DNA from: Gammaproteobacteria bacterium | Lineage (GTDB): Bacteria; Pseudomonadota; Gammaproteobacteria; Burkholderiales; Rhodocyclaceae | Assembly (NCBI GenBank): GCA_018828385.1 | Contig: JAHJVE010000023.1 | Location: forward strand, 248,001 to 312,000 | Direction of reading: 5' to 3' | Length of the DNA: 64,000 nucleotides | Shown: positions 29,424-39,332 of the stretch, piece after piece | Layout of the letters: the number at the start of each line of letters is the position of its first letter | Position numbering within the stretch: the first letter of the stretch is position 1 | The notes under the pieces: generated by a model | What the model saw: only the letters and a program-made list of their open reading frames with translations | Told to the model about the DNA's origin: nothing | Databases searched by the model: none | Translations under genes and position numbers: made by a program

Positions 29424-30967
29424 ACCGCGACGACAGCCTCGCCGCCCTGCGCGACCCGCGCCCATGGGACATCCTGATCATCGGCGGCGGCGCCAGCGGC
29501 CTCGGCGCGGCGGTCGATGCCGCGGCGCGCGGTTACCGGACGCTGCTTGTCGAAGCCCGCGATTTCGCCTCCGGCACCTCGATGTGCAGCACCAAGCTCA
29601 TCCACGGCGGCGTCCGCTACCTGCGCCAGGGCGACATCGGCATGGTGCGCAACGCCCTGCGCGAACGCTCGTACCTGCTCCACAACGCGCCGCACCTCGT
29701 CCATCCGCTCGCCTTCATCATCCCGGCCTGGAATCAGATCGACCGGCTGATGTTCGCCGGCGGCCTCAAGCTCTACGACCTGCTGTCCGGCTGGCACAAC
29801 CTGGCAGCTTCGCAGGGCCTCAACCGGCAGGAAGTCATCGCCGCCCTGCCCGGGCTGAACAGCACCGGCCTGTGCGGCGGCACCCGCTACTGGGACGGCC
29901 AGTTCGACGACGCCCGGCTGGCCATCGCGCTCATGCGCACGGCGAGCGATCTCGGCGCCACCTGCCTCAATTACCTGCCGGCCATCCGCCTGCTCAAGAC
30001 CCACGGCCGGGTCACCGGCGCCGTGCTGCGCGATGCCGAAACCGGCGAAGAATTCGCCGTCACGGCCAACGCCGTCATCAACGCCAGCGGCGTGCACGCC
30101 GACAGCATTCGCCAACTCGACGACGCCAATGCCTCGCCGCTGCTGACGCCGAGCCAGGGCATCCACCTCGTCTTCGATGCCGATTTCCTGCCCGGCCAGC
30201 AGGCGCTCATGATCCCCAAAACCGAGGACGGCCGCGTCATGTTCGCCATCCCCTGGCAGGGCAAGGTGCTGCTCGGCACCACCGACACGCCGCGCCCGGA
30301 GTTGCGCCAGCTCAACGACCCGCAACCGCTCGCAGAGGAAATCGATTTCCTGCTCCGCACGGCAGCCGGCGTCCTGACCCGGCCGCCGACCCGGGCCGAT
30401 ATCCGTAGCGCCTTCGCCGGCCTGCGCCCGCTCATTCATCCCGAGCACAGCGACGCCAAAAACACCGCCGCCCTGTCGCGTGAACACGCAATCCTGGTCA
30501 GCCCGGCCGGCCTCATCACCGTCGCCGGCGGCAAATGGACCACCTGCCGGCTCATGGGCGAACAGGTCATCGACCGCGCCATCGCCGTCGCCGGTTTGCC
30601 CGCCGTGGCCTGCCCGACCCGCACCCTCAAATTGCACGGCTCGCCGGGCGCACCGACCGGCGACGCCTACGGCACCGACGCCCCGCAAATGGCCGCTCTG
30701 CCCGGCCACGACCAACTGCTCCACCCCAAGCTGCCGTACAGCGAAGCCATGGTCCGCTTCGCCATCCGCTTCGAGGCGGCGCGCACGATAGACGACGTGC
30801 TGGCCCGCCGGACGCGCGCCCTCTTCCACGATGCAAGCGCCGCCGAGGCCTGCATCGAGCGGGTTGGCGAAATTTTTGTCGATGAACTGCAACCGACGCC
30901 CGAACGTCTGGTCACATTGATGCAGTCGGCGCACGCCAGCGCCGGGCGGTTCCGGCTCGAGAATTGA
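29420..30967 (+). CDS. glpD: aerobic glycerol-3-phosphate dehydrogenase
   Basis: A 515-residue FAD enzyme oxidising glycerol-3-phosphate to dihydroxyacetone phosphate and passing electrons to quinone at the inner membrane. FAD motif [22 protein letters not shown] (about residues 15-36), then [23 protein letters not shown], and the C-terminal helical domain ([31 protein letters not shown]). It starts at the ATG at 29420 inside the glpK stop (ATGA), completing glycerol catabolism from the kinase step. Confidence 0.97.
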
Positions 30968-31023
30968 GTCATAATCCGGACATCGAACAACCAATTTCGG
31001 GCAGGCCGCCCGACATCAGTGAC

Positions 31024-31446
31024 ATGGGATCGAAAACCAATATCCGCAACGTGATTGACCGATGGAAAATCATTCACGCCAAGGCCCACAACGGCGGTCA
31101 ATACATCGCCTGCATTGAAGGCCTGGTCGCCAGTTCCAATCCGCGTTACCCGCAACCGTCGTCAATCCGGACTTCGTACCTGACGGCCTACGAGATCGAA
31201 GGCAACACCTTCGTGGTGATTACCGCGCGCCGCTCCGAATACGCGCTGGGCACCCGCCATCCGTCCGAGTTCCTGACCGAGGATTTCCTCAAGAGCGTCC
31301 TGCCCGAACGCAAGCGGGCTGCAGCTCCGTCACCCTTCGACGGCGCCGGCACCCAGATCACCGCCTACATGGAACCCGACAGCCAGGAGGCGCCGACACA
31401 AGCCGGCGCTGGCGACAACCCGGCGGCAAAGCCGCGTACTCCCTGA
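31024..31446 (+). CDS. hypothetical protein
   Basis: A 140-residue protein with a compact conserved-looking core (NIRNVIDRWKIIHAKAHNGGQYIACIEGLVASSNPRYPQPS then TSYLTAYEIEGNTFVVITARRSEYALG) and a variable Ala/Pro-rich tail. No signal peptide or membrane span; no family recognised. I place the start at the ATG at 31024; a TTG at 30964 that would overlap the glpD stop is also in frame. It follows glpD closely and may be transcribed with it. Confidence 0.6.
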   Translation: MGSKTNIRNVIDRWKIIHAKAHNGGQYIACIEGLVASSNPRYPQPSSIRTSYLTAYEIEGNTFVVITARRSEYALGTRHPSEFLTEDFLKSVLPERKRAAAPSPFDGAGTQITAYMEPDSQEAPTQAGAGDNPAAKPRTP

Positions 31447-31464
31447 CTGCCTGGCCGCTGCCCG

Positions 31465-31502
31465 GATTTCAAATTTGGCCGTTTTTCCCGGTTGACCGTA
31501 GG
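31465..31502 (-). repeat. dispersed repeat copy 7
   Basis: Minus-strand CCTACGGTCAACCGGGAAAA, ACGGCCAAATTTGAAATC. It sits between the convergent hypothetical gene and the DUF4202 gene. Confidence 0.9.
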
Positions 31503-31522
31503 AATCGGCCCGCCACCGCCAT

Positions 31523-32122
31523 TTACGCCTCGGCAACGGCCTTCAGGATCAGCGGCACCAGCGACTCGGGCAGCTTGATGCCGCCAGTCGTGGCAAAGGC
31601 ATGGGCGGCGGGGGACATCTTTTTCCACGTCTTGCGGATGATGCCCAGCCATTTCTCTTCGGTGTAATCCGCCTGCTGGCCGGCAAAGCCGAGCATGTAG
31701 TGCTCGATGAAAACAAGGCAGCTGACGTCTTCCACCAGTTGCGTGTCGGGGTTGGTCTTGATGCCCTGCTTGCCGACCGCAGCCATGACCGCCTCGATCA
31801 TTGCCGCCTCGTAACCGGCCTCGGCCATGAGTTCGCCCGCCGTTTCGGCGTGGAATTTGTAAAGCCCGGTACGCCAGGCGAAGTAGCCGGGTTTGCCGAG
31901 CGGATAAGTGCTGCGCGGCACTGTCCACCGCCGGATGTGCTGGGCGCGCACGGCCAGCTGGGCAACCTCGCCGGCCTCCGGCGCAAAGCGGCCGAGCATC
32001 TCCGTCATGCGTTGGGCGTAGAGCAATTCTTTCGGCCGGCCCTCGTCGAGATTCGGGTCTTGTTCGTTGGCGGCGTCAAACAGGGCGATGGCTTGGGTGA
32101 AACGTTCCGGGTTGGCGATCAT
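31523..32122 (-). CDS. DUF4202 family protein
   Basis: A 199-residue soluble protein that I assign to DUF4202 from the blocks RFTQAIALFDAANEQDPN, AVRAQHIRRWTVPRSTYPLGKPGYFAWR and VEDVSCLVFIEHYMLGFA. The conserved His, Arg, Asp and Glu positions suggest an HD-like helical enzyme, but no activity is known. The start is the ATG at 32122 (MIANPERF) with GAGAAAT upstream; an in-frame start at 32155 gives an unlikely Arg-rich extension. It follows the GST operon on the same strand with a 78-base gap. Confidence 0.8.
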   Translation of the reverse strand: MIANPERFTQAIALFDAANEQDPNLDEGRPKELLYAQRMTEMLGRFAPEAGEVAQLAVRAQHIRRWTVPRSTYPLGKPGYFAWRTGLYKFHAETAGELMAEAGYEAAMIEAVMAAVGKQGIKTNPDTQLVEDVSCLVFIEHYMLGFAGQQADYTEEKWLGIIRKTWKKMSPAAHAFATTGGIKLPESLVPLILKAVAEA

Positions 32123-32200
32123 GGCATTTCTCGGGCAGCGTGCGGTTCGGGTCAAAAGAGACCTGCAATGTAACAGGGCTTTCCCTTGTCCGAGCAGCCC

Positions 32201-32833
32201 TCAGCGCAGCACCGAGGCGTAGCCCTCTTCGGCCAGCACCTGGCGCACAGCCGGCCGGGTCAGCATCCGCCGGTAGTGAGCCTCGCAGTTTTCCGGTAAT
32301 GGAATACCGATGCGGTCGGCCCAGAACTCGACGTAAAACAGCGCCGCATCGGCAATCGTGAAGTGATCGACAACGTATTGCCGGCCGGCCAGCTGGCGAT
32401 TGACGATGGCGAAAGCCTTGTCGATGATCTGCCGGCCCTGCGCCTTGACCGATTCGTGGTCCGCACTGCTCGGCGCGAAGCGTTCGGTCGTGAAAATCCG
32501 CGCGAAGCCTTGCGTGTGCAGCGTATGCACGGCGTAGTTCATGATGCTGAGCACCTCCACCTCGTCCTTCAAGGCTTCCGGCAGCAGCTTGCGCTTCGGG
32601 TAGCTGCGCCCCAGCCACCAGGCGATGGCCGAAAACTCGGTGAGCGCCGTCCCGTCATCGAGGACCAGCGCCGGGATCGACCCCTTGGGGTTGATTGCCG
32701 CGTACTCCTTCTTGTACTGGTCGCCAGCCAGCAGATTGACGACGTAGGCCTCGAAAACCAGCCCGCATTCCTCGAGCAGGATATGGATGCCGGTCGAGCA
32801 CGAGCCCGGCGTCATGTAGAACTTCATGGTCAT
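32201..32833 (-). CDS. glutathione S-transferase family protein
   Basis: A 210-residue GST: thioredoxin-fold N-terminus (MKFYMTPGSCSTGIHILLEECGLVFEAYVVNL, with NPKGSIPALVLDDGTALTEFSAIAWWL as the glutathione-binding Pro/Ser-containing block) and an all-helical C-terminal domain (RQYVVDHFTIADAALFYVEFWADRIGIPL). It overlaps the upstream unknown gene by four bases and is the last of a three-gene operon with a rhodanese. Substrate unknown. Confidence 0.9.
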   Translation of the reverse strand: MTMKFYMTPGSCSTGIHILLEECGLVFEAYVVNLLAGDQYKKEYAAINPKGSIPALVLDDGTALTEFSAIAWWLGRSYPKRKLLPEALKDEVEVLSIMNYAVHTLHTQGFARIFTTERFAPSSADHESVKAQGRQIIDKAFAIVNRQLAGRQYVVDHFTIADAALFYVEFWADRIGIPLPENCEAHYRRMLTRPAVRQVLAEEGYASVLR

Positions 32834-33198
32834 TCGCTTTCTTCCTCCAGCGCCAGGCCGGCGAACAGCCCTTCCTGGCGGATCATGGCCTTGAAGGCCT
32901 TCATCACCGGGCGGGAGAGTTCGGTTTCAGCCAGCACGCGTTTTTCGTAAATGAAGTTTTTGAGCGCCTCGCTCGACGCGCGCCGGGCCTCGGCGATCAG
33001 GGCGTGAAACGCGTCGCCGAAACGCTCGCCAGGCCTGTCCTTGACCGCGTCGTAGAGCGCCTCCATGACGATCTTGTCGACGCTCCCCATCTTGCATTTG
33101 CCGTCGAGGATCTTGAGCATGACCGTGGTGGCGCAATCGACATCGCTCGCCGACAAAGGATGCGCCAGCACCCAGCCGGCGACATGCGCTGCCGTCAT
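32830..33198 (-). CDS. hypothetical protein between rhodanese and GST genes
   Basis: A 122-residue soluble, probably all-helical protein (HPLSASDVDCATTVMLKILDGKCKMGSVDKIVMEALYDAV...). It contains two cysteines (near C22 and C35) and an acidic C-terminus. I do not recognise the family. It overlaps both neighbours by four bases, so the three proteins are made together. Rhodanese plus GST pairs occur in nitrogen-fixation clusters (rhdN and gst near nifQ in Azotobacter), but no nif gene is present in this window. Confidence 0.72.
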   Translation of the reverse strand: MTAAHVAGWVLAHPLSASDVDCATTVMLKILDGKCKMGSVDKIVMEALYDAVKDRPGERFGDAFHALIAEARRASSEALKNFIYEKRVLAETELSRPVMKAFKAMIRQEGLFAGLALEEESE

Positions 33199-33533
33199 GC
33201 CGCAACCGGCGTGGCCAGGGCGGCAGCCAGCGGCGCGTAGCCGCCATCGACGCTGAACACGTTGGTGTAGCGGAAGTCCACGAACATCTGGGCAAAAACC
33301 TTGCTGGCATTGCCGTGGTAGCAGTAAATCACCACCGGCGCATCCTTTGGCAGGCGCTTCATCCAGGCCAGCAGACGATCTTCGGAAAGATGCGCGGCGC
33401 CATCTACATGCCCCTTCTGGAAACTGGCCATGTCGCGCACATCGAAGACGATGGCCGGCGGCTCGCCATGCATCAACGAGACAGCCTCACTGGCAGAAAT
33501 GCAGCGGAAATCGGGTTTGGCAACGGTGTTCAT
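33195..33533 (-). CDS. single-domain rhodanese (GlpE-like)
   Basis: A 112-residue cytoplasmic rhodanese. FRCISASEAVSLMHGEPPAIVFDVRDMASFQKGHVDGAAHLS is the N-terminal half; the active-site loop is CYHGNAS, nearly the GlpE loop. It transfers sulfane sulfur from thiosulfate-like donors to thiols. First gene of a three-gene overlapping operon with an unknown protein and a GST. Start at the ATG at 33533. Confidence 0.9.
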   Translation of the reverse strand: MNTVAKPDFRCISASEAVSLMHGEPPAIVFDVRDMASFQKGHVDGAAHLSEDRLLAWMKRLPKDAPVVIYCYHGNASKVFAQMFVDFRYTNVFSVDGGYAPLAAALATPVAA

Positions 33534-33695
33534 GATGGGCGGGGGTCAAAAGGCAATAAGCCTTGCGATGCAAGAGCAATGCCACCCGCCGGAACCGCCA
33601 AAAGCCGCCATTTACGGGCAATCACCCCGCACGCCGCCGGACAAGCTTGTCATCTTCGCGACAATCAAGCTCCCTCCCCTGGCAAAGCGGAGGGT

Positions 33696-33713
33696 TGGCG
33701 GTTCAAACCGCCA
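33696..33713. other. perfect hairpin in the rhodanese/DUF1304 gap
   Basis: TGGCGGTT-ca-AACCGCCA, an 18-base palindrome just after the DUF1304 stop on the minus strand. It resembles a tRNA T-arm but has no tRNA around it. It may be a weak terminator or a dispersed palindrome. The rest of the 187-base gap shows nothing else. Confidence 0.45.
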
Positions 33714-33720
33714 CCAAGCG

Positions 33721-34083
33721 CTACATCCCCGACAAAAGCACCAAAACCAAAGCGACGGCACCGGGAAGGCCCTGCACGAAAAGGATCTTCCGGCTCGACG
33801 TGGCGGCCCCGAAAACACCGGCCACAACAACGCAGCCCAGGAAAAAAATCGTCACCGATTGGCCGGCCGGCCCCTGCGACATGCCCCAGATCAGGCCCGC
33901 CGCCAAGAAACCGTTATAGAGCCCCTGATTTGCGGCGAGCACTTTCGACGCCGCGGCAAACTCCGGCGTCAGGCCGAATGCCTTTCGCCCCTTGGCGGTG
34001 TCCCACAAAAACATCTCCAGATACAGGATGTAGATGTGCAGCAAGGCCACGAGTCCTGTTGCGATGGTCGCCACGGTGTACAT
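33721..34083 (-). CDS. DUF1304 family membrane protein
   Basis: A 120-residue integral membrane protein with about four helices: TVATIATGLVALLHIYILYLEMFLW, GLYNGFLAAGLIWGMS, VTIFFLGCVVVAGVFGAA and GLPGAVALVLVLLSG. The central FGLTPEFAAASKVLAANQGLYNGFLAAGL is the DUF1304 signature. I start at the ATG at 34083, giving the usual family length; a longer in-frame option at 34233 adds an unlikely tail. Function unknown. Confidence 0.88.
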   Translation of the reverse strand: MYTVATIATGLVALLHIYILYLEMFLWDTAKGRKAFGLTPEFAAASKVLAANQGLYNGFLAAGLIWGMSQGPAGQSVTIFFLGCVVVAGVFGAATSSRKILFVQGLPGAVALVLVLLSGM

Positions 34084-34283
34084 ATCGCTGATCTCCGTTT
34101 GTATCGCCGAGCCTGTACAGCTCATGTCGATCAAATTGTTGGTTTGTGAAAAGCCCGGCCCGCCATTAAGCAACAAGTCGAGGCCCGGGGACAAGAGCTG
34201 TGCGGCTGGCAAAAAAGCGACCAGTGGCCCCACCGGCTCGCCCGCCCGACATAAAATCCAGCCTTTCCACCAAGAACACGCCG

Positions 34284-35528
34284 ATGCGCCTCCTCCACAC
34301 CTCCGACTGGCACCTCGGCCAGCACTTCATGGGCAAGAGCCGGCAGGCCGAGCATCAGGCGCTGATCGCCTGGCTGCTTGAGCAAGTGGAAATCCAGGCG
34401 GTCGATGCCGTGCTCGTCGCCGGCGACATTTTCGACACCGGCACGCCGCCCAGCTACGCCCGCGAGTTGTACAACCAGCTCGTCGGCCAACTGTACAAGG
34501 CCGGCGTCCCGCTACTGGTGCTCGGCGGCAACCACGATTCGCCGGCCACGCTGGGCGAAAGCCGCGAACTCCTCGCCCACCTCGGCACCACGGTCATCGC
34601 CGCGACGCATGAAGATCCCGCCACGCAAGTCATCATCCTGCCGCAACGCAACGGCGAACCCGGCTGCATCGTCTGCGCTATCCCCTTCATCCGCCCGCGC
34701 GACGTGCTGCAAAGCCAGGCCGGGCAAAGCGCCGAAGACAAGCAGCTGTCGCTGCAAACCGCCATCCAGGAACATTACACCGCCGTCTTCGCAGCCGCCG
34801 TCGAACGCCAGAGCGCCCTTGCCGCCGAACTTGGCCCGAATTTCGGCCGCCCGCTGCCCATCGTCGCCACCGGCCACCTGACCACGGTCGGCGCCAGCAC
34901 CAGCGAATCGGTCCGCGAAATCTACGTCGGCGCGCTCGAAGCCTTCCCGACCAGCGCCTTCCCGCCAGCCGCCTACATCGCCCTCGGCCACATCCACCGG
35001 CCGCAAAAAGTCGGCGGCCTCGACCACATCCGCTACTGCGGCTCGCCCATCCCGCTCGGCTTCGACGAAGCCAAGCAAACCAAGGAAATGCTGCTCGTCG
35101 ATCTCGACAGCAGCGGCCTCAAAGCCGTCACCGTCCTGCCCGTACCGCGCTTCCAGAGCCTCGTCGCCGTCAGCGGCAATCTCGACGCACTGGCCGGCGC
35201 CATCGGTGCCGCAGCCGCCCAAGGCACCCGCAAATGCCCGGCCTGGCTCGAAGTCACCGTCGCCGAAGACGATCACCTGGCCGACCTGCCGGCCCGCATC
35301 GAAGCGCTCACCGAAGGCTGGCCGGTCGAAGTCCTGCGCATCCGCCGCCAGCGCGGCAACGCCGTCGCCAGCCTGGCCGCAGCAGCCAGCGAAACCCTGG
35401 ACGAACTCAGCCCACACGACGTCTTCGCCCGCCGCCTGCAACAGGAAGAACTCGGCGACGAGATGCAGCAAGCCTTGAGCGAACGCTACCGCGCCGTCGT
35501 CGCCAGCCTGCAGGAACAGGAAGTATGA
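34284..35528 (+). CDS. sbcD: exonuclease subunit SbcD
   Basis: A 414-residue Mre11-type nuclease subunit. The metallophosphoesterase motifs are all present: [11 protein letters not shown] (start of protein), [28 protein letters not shown] and ALGHIHRPQ. With SbcC it forms the complex that cleaves hairpins and palindromes and processes blocked DNA ends. The ATG at 34284 gives the standard N-terminus [12 protein letters not shown]. Its stop overlaps the SbcC start by four bases. Confidence 0.96.
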   Translation: MRLLHTSDWHLGQHFMGKSRQAEHQALIAWLLEQVEIQAVDAVLVAGDIFDTGTPPSYARELYNQLVGQLYKAGVPLLVLGGNHDSPATLGESRELLAHLGTTVIAATHEDPATQVIILPQRNGEPGCIVCAIPFIRPRDVLQSQAGQSAEDKQLSLQTAIQEHYTAVFAAAVERQSALAAELGPNFGRPLPIVATGHLTTVGASTSESVREIYVGALEAFPTSAFPPAAYIALGHIHRPQKVGGLDHIRYCGSPIPLGFDEAKQTKEMLLVDLDSSGLKAVTVLPVPRFQSLVAVSGNLDALAGAIGAAAAQGTRKCPAWLEVTVAEDDHLADLPARIEALTEGWPVEVLRIRRQRGNAVASLAAAASETLDELSPHDVFARRLQQEELGDEMQQALSERYRAVVASLQEQEV

Positions 35529-38500
35529 AAATCCTCACCCTGCGCCTGAAGAACCTCAATTCGCTCAAGGGCGAATGGACCATCGACTTCACCAAGCCGC
35601 CCTTCACCGACAACTGCCTGTTCGCCATCACCGGCCCGACCGGCGCCGGCAAATCGACGCTGCTCGACGCCATCTGCCTCGCCCTTTACCACCAGACACC
35701 GCGCCTGAAGACCATCTCGGCCTCAGACAACGACATCATGACGCGGCACACCGCCGACTGTCTGGCCGAGGTTGAATTCGAAGTGAAAGGCGCCGTCTAC
35801 CGCGCTTTCTGGAGCCAGCGCCGCGCCCGCGACAAGATCGACGGTGCGCTGCAGGCGCCCAAGGTTGAGCTGGCCACCGCCGAGGGCACCATCCTGAGCA
35901 CGCAGACCAACGACAAACTCAAGCGCATCGCCGAGATCACCGGTCTCGATTTCCCGCGTTTCACCAAGTCCATGCTGCTCGCCCAGGGCGGCTTCGCGGC
36001 CTTCCTCAATGCCAGCGCCAACGAGCGCGCCGAACTGCTTGAAGAACTGACCGGCACCGAGATTTACGGCGAGATTTCGCGCAAGGTTTTCGAACAGGCC
36101 CGCGAGGCCAAGAGCCAGCTCGACCAGCTCAAAGCCCGCGCCGACGGCATGGAACTGCTGAGCGACGAGCAGCGTGCCGCCATGCAGCTCGAAGTCACCC
36201 GCGTCGACACGCAACTCACCGACGTCCAGCGCCGCCACCAGCAAACCCAGGCCCAACGCCAGTGGCGCCTTGATCTGGCCCAGAGCGAGCAGGAAATCAA
36301 AACCGCCGAAGGCAAGCTGCTTGAAGCCGACACCGCACTGACCGCCGCCGCCCCGGACCTCAAAAAACTCGCCGACAGCGAACCGGCCGAAGCCCTCAAG
36401 CCCCTGCACCAGCAATGGCAGCAAGCCGACGCCGCCTGCCGCCAAAGCGAAGCCGAACTCAAGGCCCTGCACGCCGAACGCGAAACGCGGCAAGCCGAAC
36501 AACTCGCCCGCCACCTGTCCGCAAGCCAACTCAGCGCCCAGATCGCCGCCCAGACCCAGCAAGCCCTGCAACTCAGCCAACGCGAAGCCAAAGAACTCGA
36601 CGACTTCTGCGCCGCCCACCCGCAACGCGCCCAACTTGGCGAACACCTCGGCGTCTGGCGCCAGCAGTTCGAACAGCGGGCCAAACTCGGCCGCGACCAC
36701 GCCGCCCAGCAAGAGGCGCAGCAAAAACTCGCCCGGGAACTCGCCGAAACCACCCAGCAGATCGAAAAACAGACTGCTACGGTCAACCGGGAAAAAGAGG
36801 CAAAAACCAAATCCGACGCCGCGCTGGAAAAAGCCCAGGCCGAGCAGAATCACCGCCTCGCCGGCCAGACCCTGGCCGAACTGCGCCAGCACTGGCAACG
36901 CGAACAAGCCGGCCTGAATCGCTGGCAACAACTCGAAACCCTCGCCCAGCGCCGCCGCGAACTGGCCGTGCTGCAAACGACGCAAAGCACGCAACTGCAG
37001 CAAATTCAGGAAAAAATCGCGGCCCAGGAAAAGGGCCTGACCACCCTGCGCGAACAGCACAAGGAACTCGCCGCCCAGGTCGCCGACAAACAAAAGCTGC
37101 TCGAACAAGAACGCCGCATCCAGAGCCTGGAGCAACATCGCCAGCAACTGCAGCCGGGCGAAGCCTGCCCGCTGTGCGGCGCCCACGACCACCCGGCGAT
37201 TGCCGACTACGCCGCGCTCGACATTTCCGCCACCGAAACCGCATTCAAGGAAAAGCAGACGGCGCTCGACGCCCTCGTCCAGACAGGCCAGCAAGCCAAG
37301 GCCGAACAAGCGGCCACGCAGGCCACACAAAAGGAATGGCTGGCCCAGCAGGCCAAGACCACGCAGGAAGCAACCCGCCTGCAAACGGAATGGGCCGAAC
37401 TGCTCGTCGGCCTCACCAACGCTACGCCGCTGGCGGACAGCGCATGGCAGGAACCCGAAACCATCGCCACCGCCCGCAGCACCGCCGAACAAGCGCTGGC
37501 CCGGCTCACCCAGCGCCAGCAAGCCGCCGATCAGGGCGAACAAGCCCTGAACGCCGCCCGCAAAGCCGCCGCCGACACCGCCCAAACCCTGCTCAACGCC
37601 AGCAACCAACTCAATCTGCTGCAACAGGCGGCGCAAACCGGCCAGCTACGCCAGGCCGAATTCGCCAAAACCGCGCAAACGCTGACCCAGGAACAGACCG
37701 AACTCGACGAAAAACTGAGCGCCACGCTAACCGCCGCCGGCTACGAAATCCCCGCCGAACCCGCCGCCTGGCTCCAGGAACGCGACGGCGAATGGCAACA
37801 CTGGCAGCAAATGCAGAAACGCCGCCAAGAACTCGCCGAAATCCTTGTCAAACAGCAGGAACAATTCAACTCCGCGCAGGCCCAGGCGACGCACTGGTCC
37901 GAACAACTGGCCAACCTCCGCTTGCCACGGTCAACCGGAAATATCGGCCAAAATCAAAATCCCGAATCGTTCAGTGACGACCCCGCAACCGCCCTCGCCC
38001 GCTGCGCCGACGCCATCGCCGACCTAACCCGCCAACTCGCCGCCCAACAAGGCCGCCAGACGCAACTCGACACCAATCTCGCCCAACAGCAAAAAGCCCA
38101 CGCCGAGGCAACAACCGCCTGGCAAACCGCCCTCACCGCCAGCCCCTTCGCCGACCTCGCCGCCTACAGCGCCGCGCTGCTGCCACCGGAAGAACGCCAG
38201 CGCCTGCAGCAAATCAAGGAAACCCGGCAACTGGCGCAGCAACAGGCCGCCGCCGTCCTCAAGGCCGCCAGCGAAAAACTGGCCCGCCTGCAAAGCAACC
38301 CGCCGAACTCAACCCATCCCCACCCCAGCCCTCCTCTTGAAGGGGAGGGAGCAAGGGCACCCGCCGATGAGCATGGTTTTCCCCTCCCCTTTCAAGGGGG
38401 AGGCAGGGAGGGGGATGGGGTCATTCCCCAGCTTGCCGAACTGGAAGAAATCCTCGCCCAACTCGAAACCCAACGCCGCGAACTCAGCGAACAACTCGGT

Positions 38501-39091
38501 GCCCAACGCGCCCTCCTAACCCGCGACCAACAAGCCCGCCAAAACCAGCAAGCCCTGTTCGCCCAGATCGCCGCACAGACAACCGAAAGCGACCTCTGGC
38601 AACGCCTCGACAGCCTGATCGGCTCAGCCAAAGGCGACAAATTCCGAAAATTCGCCCAGGGCCTCACCCTCGACCACCTGCTCCACCTCGCCAACAGCCA
38701 CCTCGCCCGCCTCCACGGCCGCTACCTGCTGCGCCGCAAAACCACCGGCGAACTCGAACTCGACATCGTCGACAGCTGGCAAGGCGAAGTCGCCCGCGAC
38801 ACCCGCACCCTCTCCGGCGGCGAAAGCTTCCTGGTCAGCCTGGCGCTGGCTTTGGCACTCTCCGACCTGGTCAGCCACAAAACCAGCATCGACTCGCTGT
38901 TCCTCGACGAAGGCTTCGGCACCCTCGACGCCGACACTCTCGAAATCGCCCTCAACGCCCTCGACACCCTGAACGCCAGCGGCAAGATGATTGGCGTCAT
39001 CAGCCACGTCGAAGGTATGAAGGAGCGGATTCCAGCGCAGATTCGGGTTGAAAAGGGTGGCGGTGTTGGGTATTCGCGGTTGAGGATTTAG
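35525..39091 (+). CDS. sbcC: exonuclease subunit SbcC carrying three in-frame repeat insertions
   Basis: An 1188-residue Rad50-type ATPase, longer than E. coli SbcC (1048). Walker A is [14 protein letters not shown] near residue 40; the zinc hook is C548-P-L-C551; the ABC signature [15 protein letters not shown] lies near 1095 and Walker [12 protein letters not shown] near 1122. The two coiled-coil arms contain extra DNA: dispersed-repeat copies at about residues 418-430 (N-terminal arm) and 801-813 (C-terminal arm), and a palindromic element at about 930-966 encoding [14 protein letters not shown]. All keep the frame. Start at the ATG at 35525, overlapping sbcD. Confidence 0.95.
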   Translation: MKILTLRLKNLNSLKGEWTIDFTKPPFTDNCLFAITGPTGAGKSTLLDAICLALYHQTPRLKTISASDNDIMTRHTADCLAEVEFEVKGAVYRAFWSQRRARDKIDGALQAPKVELATAEGTILSTQTNDKLKRIAEITGLDFPRFTKSMLLAQGGFAAFLNASANERAELLEELTGTEIYGEISRKVFEQAREAKSQLDQLKARADGMELLSDEQRAAMQLEVTRVDTQLTDVQRRHQQTQAQRQWRLDLAQSEQEIKTAEGKLLEADTALTAAAPDLKKLADSEPAEALKPLHQQWQQADAACRQSEAELKALHAERETRQAEQLARHLSASQLSAQIAAQTQQALQLSQREAKELDDFCAAHPQRAQLGEHLGVWRQQFEQRAKLGRDHAAQQEAQQKLARELAETTQQIEKQTATVNREKEAKTKSDAALEKAQAEQNHRLAGQTLAELRQHWQREQAGLNRWQQLETLAQRRRELAVLQTTQSTQLQQIQEKIAAQEKGLTTLREQHKELAAQVADKQKLLEQERRIQSLEQHRQQLQPGEACPLCGAHDHPAIADYAALDISATETAFKEKQTALDALVQTGQQAKAEQAATQATQKEWLAQQAKTTQEATRLQTEWAELLVGLTNATPLADSAWQEPETIATARSTAEQALARLTQRQQAADQGEQALNAARKAAADTAQTLLNASNQLNLLQQAAQTGQLRQAEFAKTAQTLTQEQTELDEKLSATLTAAGYEIPAEPAAWLQERDGEWQHWQQMQKRRQELAEILVKQQEQFNSAQAQATHWSEQLANLRLPRSTGNIGQNQNPESFSDDPATALARCADAIADLTRQLAAQQGRQTQLDTNLAQQQKAHAEATTAWQTALTASPFADLAAYSAALLPPEERQRLQQIKETRQLAQQQAAAVLKAASEKLARLQSNPPNSTHPHPSPPLEGEGARAPADEHGFPLPFQGGGREGDGVIPQLAELEEILAQLETQRRELSEQLGAQRALLTRDQQARQNQQALFAQIAAQTTESDLWQRLDSLIGSAKGDKFRKFAQGLTLDHLLHLANSHLARLHGRYLLRRKTTGELELDIVDSWQGEVARDTRTLSGGESFLVSLALALALSDLVSHKTSIDSLFLDEGFGTLDADTLEIALNALDTLNASGKMIGVISHVEGMKERIPAQIRVEKGGGVGYSRLRI
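36777..36813 (+). repeat. dispersed repeat copy 8 (in frame inside sbcC)
   Basis: CTACGGTCAACCGG, GAAAAAGAGG, CAAAAACCAAATC. Translated as [12 protein letters not shown], which is compatible with the surrounding charged coiled coil. The tail is more diverged than in other copies. Confidence 0.82.
37925..37961 (+). repeat. dispersed repeat copy 9 (in frame inside sbcC)
   Basis: CCACGGTCAACCGG, AAATATCGG, CCAAAATCAAAATC. Translated in a different frame from copy 8, as [11 protein letters not shown], which should break the heptad pattern and make a flexible joint. Confidence 0.9.
38312..38421. repeat. palindromic element inserted in sbcC
   Basis: Left arm 38312-38351 (ACCCATCCCCACCCCAGCCC then TCCTCTTGAAGGGGAGGGAG) and right arm about 38379-38421 are imperfect inverted copies of roughly 40 bases around a 27-base centre. 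It is open through both arms in the sbcC frame. Similar C-rich/CTTGAAGGGG palindromes occur as dispersed repeats in other proteobacteria. It is not related to the 36-base repeat. Confidence 0.85.
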
Positions 39092-39102
39092 GAGGGAAAA
39101 TG

Positions 39103-39151
39103 CTGCAGTGGTCGACATAAAAAACCGGGATTTTTTTCCCCTCGACTGCAG
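39103..39151 (+). terminator. possible terminator/hairpin after sbcC
   Basis: CTGCAGTGGTCGA pairs imperfectly with TCGACTGCAG across a loop that itself contains AAAAAACCGGGATTTTTTT. It lies 11 bases after the sbcC stop. The remaining bases to 39332 are AT-rich with no recognised feature. Confidence 0.5.
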
Positions 39152-39332
39152 AATTTCGCACCTGCTGAGTCAGTTGTCACACTAGTTTATTTTGAAGATC
39201 CGATGCTTGCGCCATATTTAGCAGTCAACTAAGCTGCGACTTCCTTTTTTGTTCGCCAGTACCACGGAATCAAAGAGGCATTTACCATTTAAAAACGCGA
39301 ATGTTTCTGACCCCAATTGTTATGCATTGCAA

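Noticed and set aside
33680-33720. tRNA-like T-arm (GGCGGTTCAAACCGCC)
   Set aside because: Only one stem-loop is present; no acceptor, D or anticodon arms can be folded around it on either strand. It is a simple palindrome.
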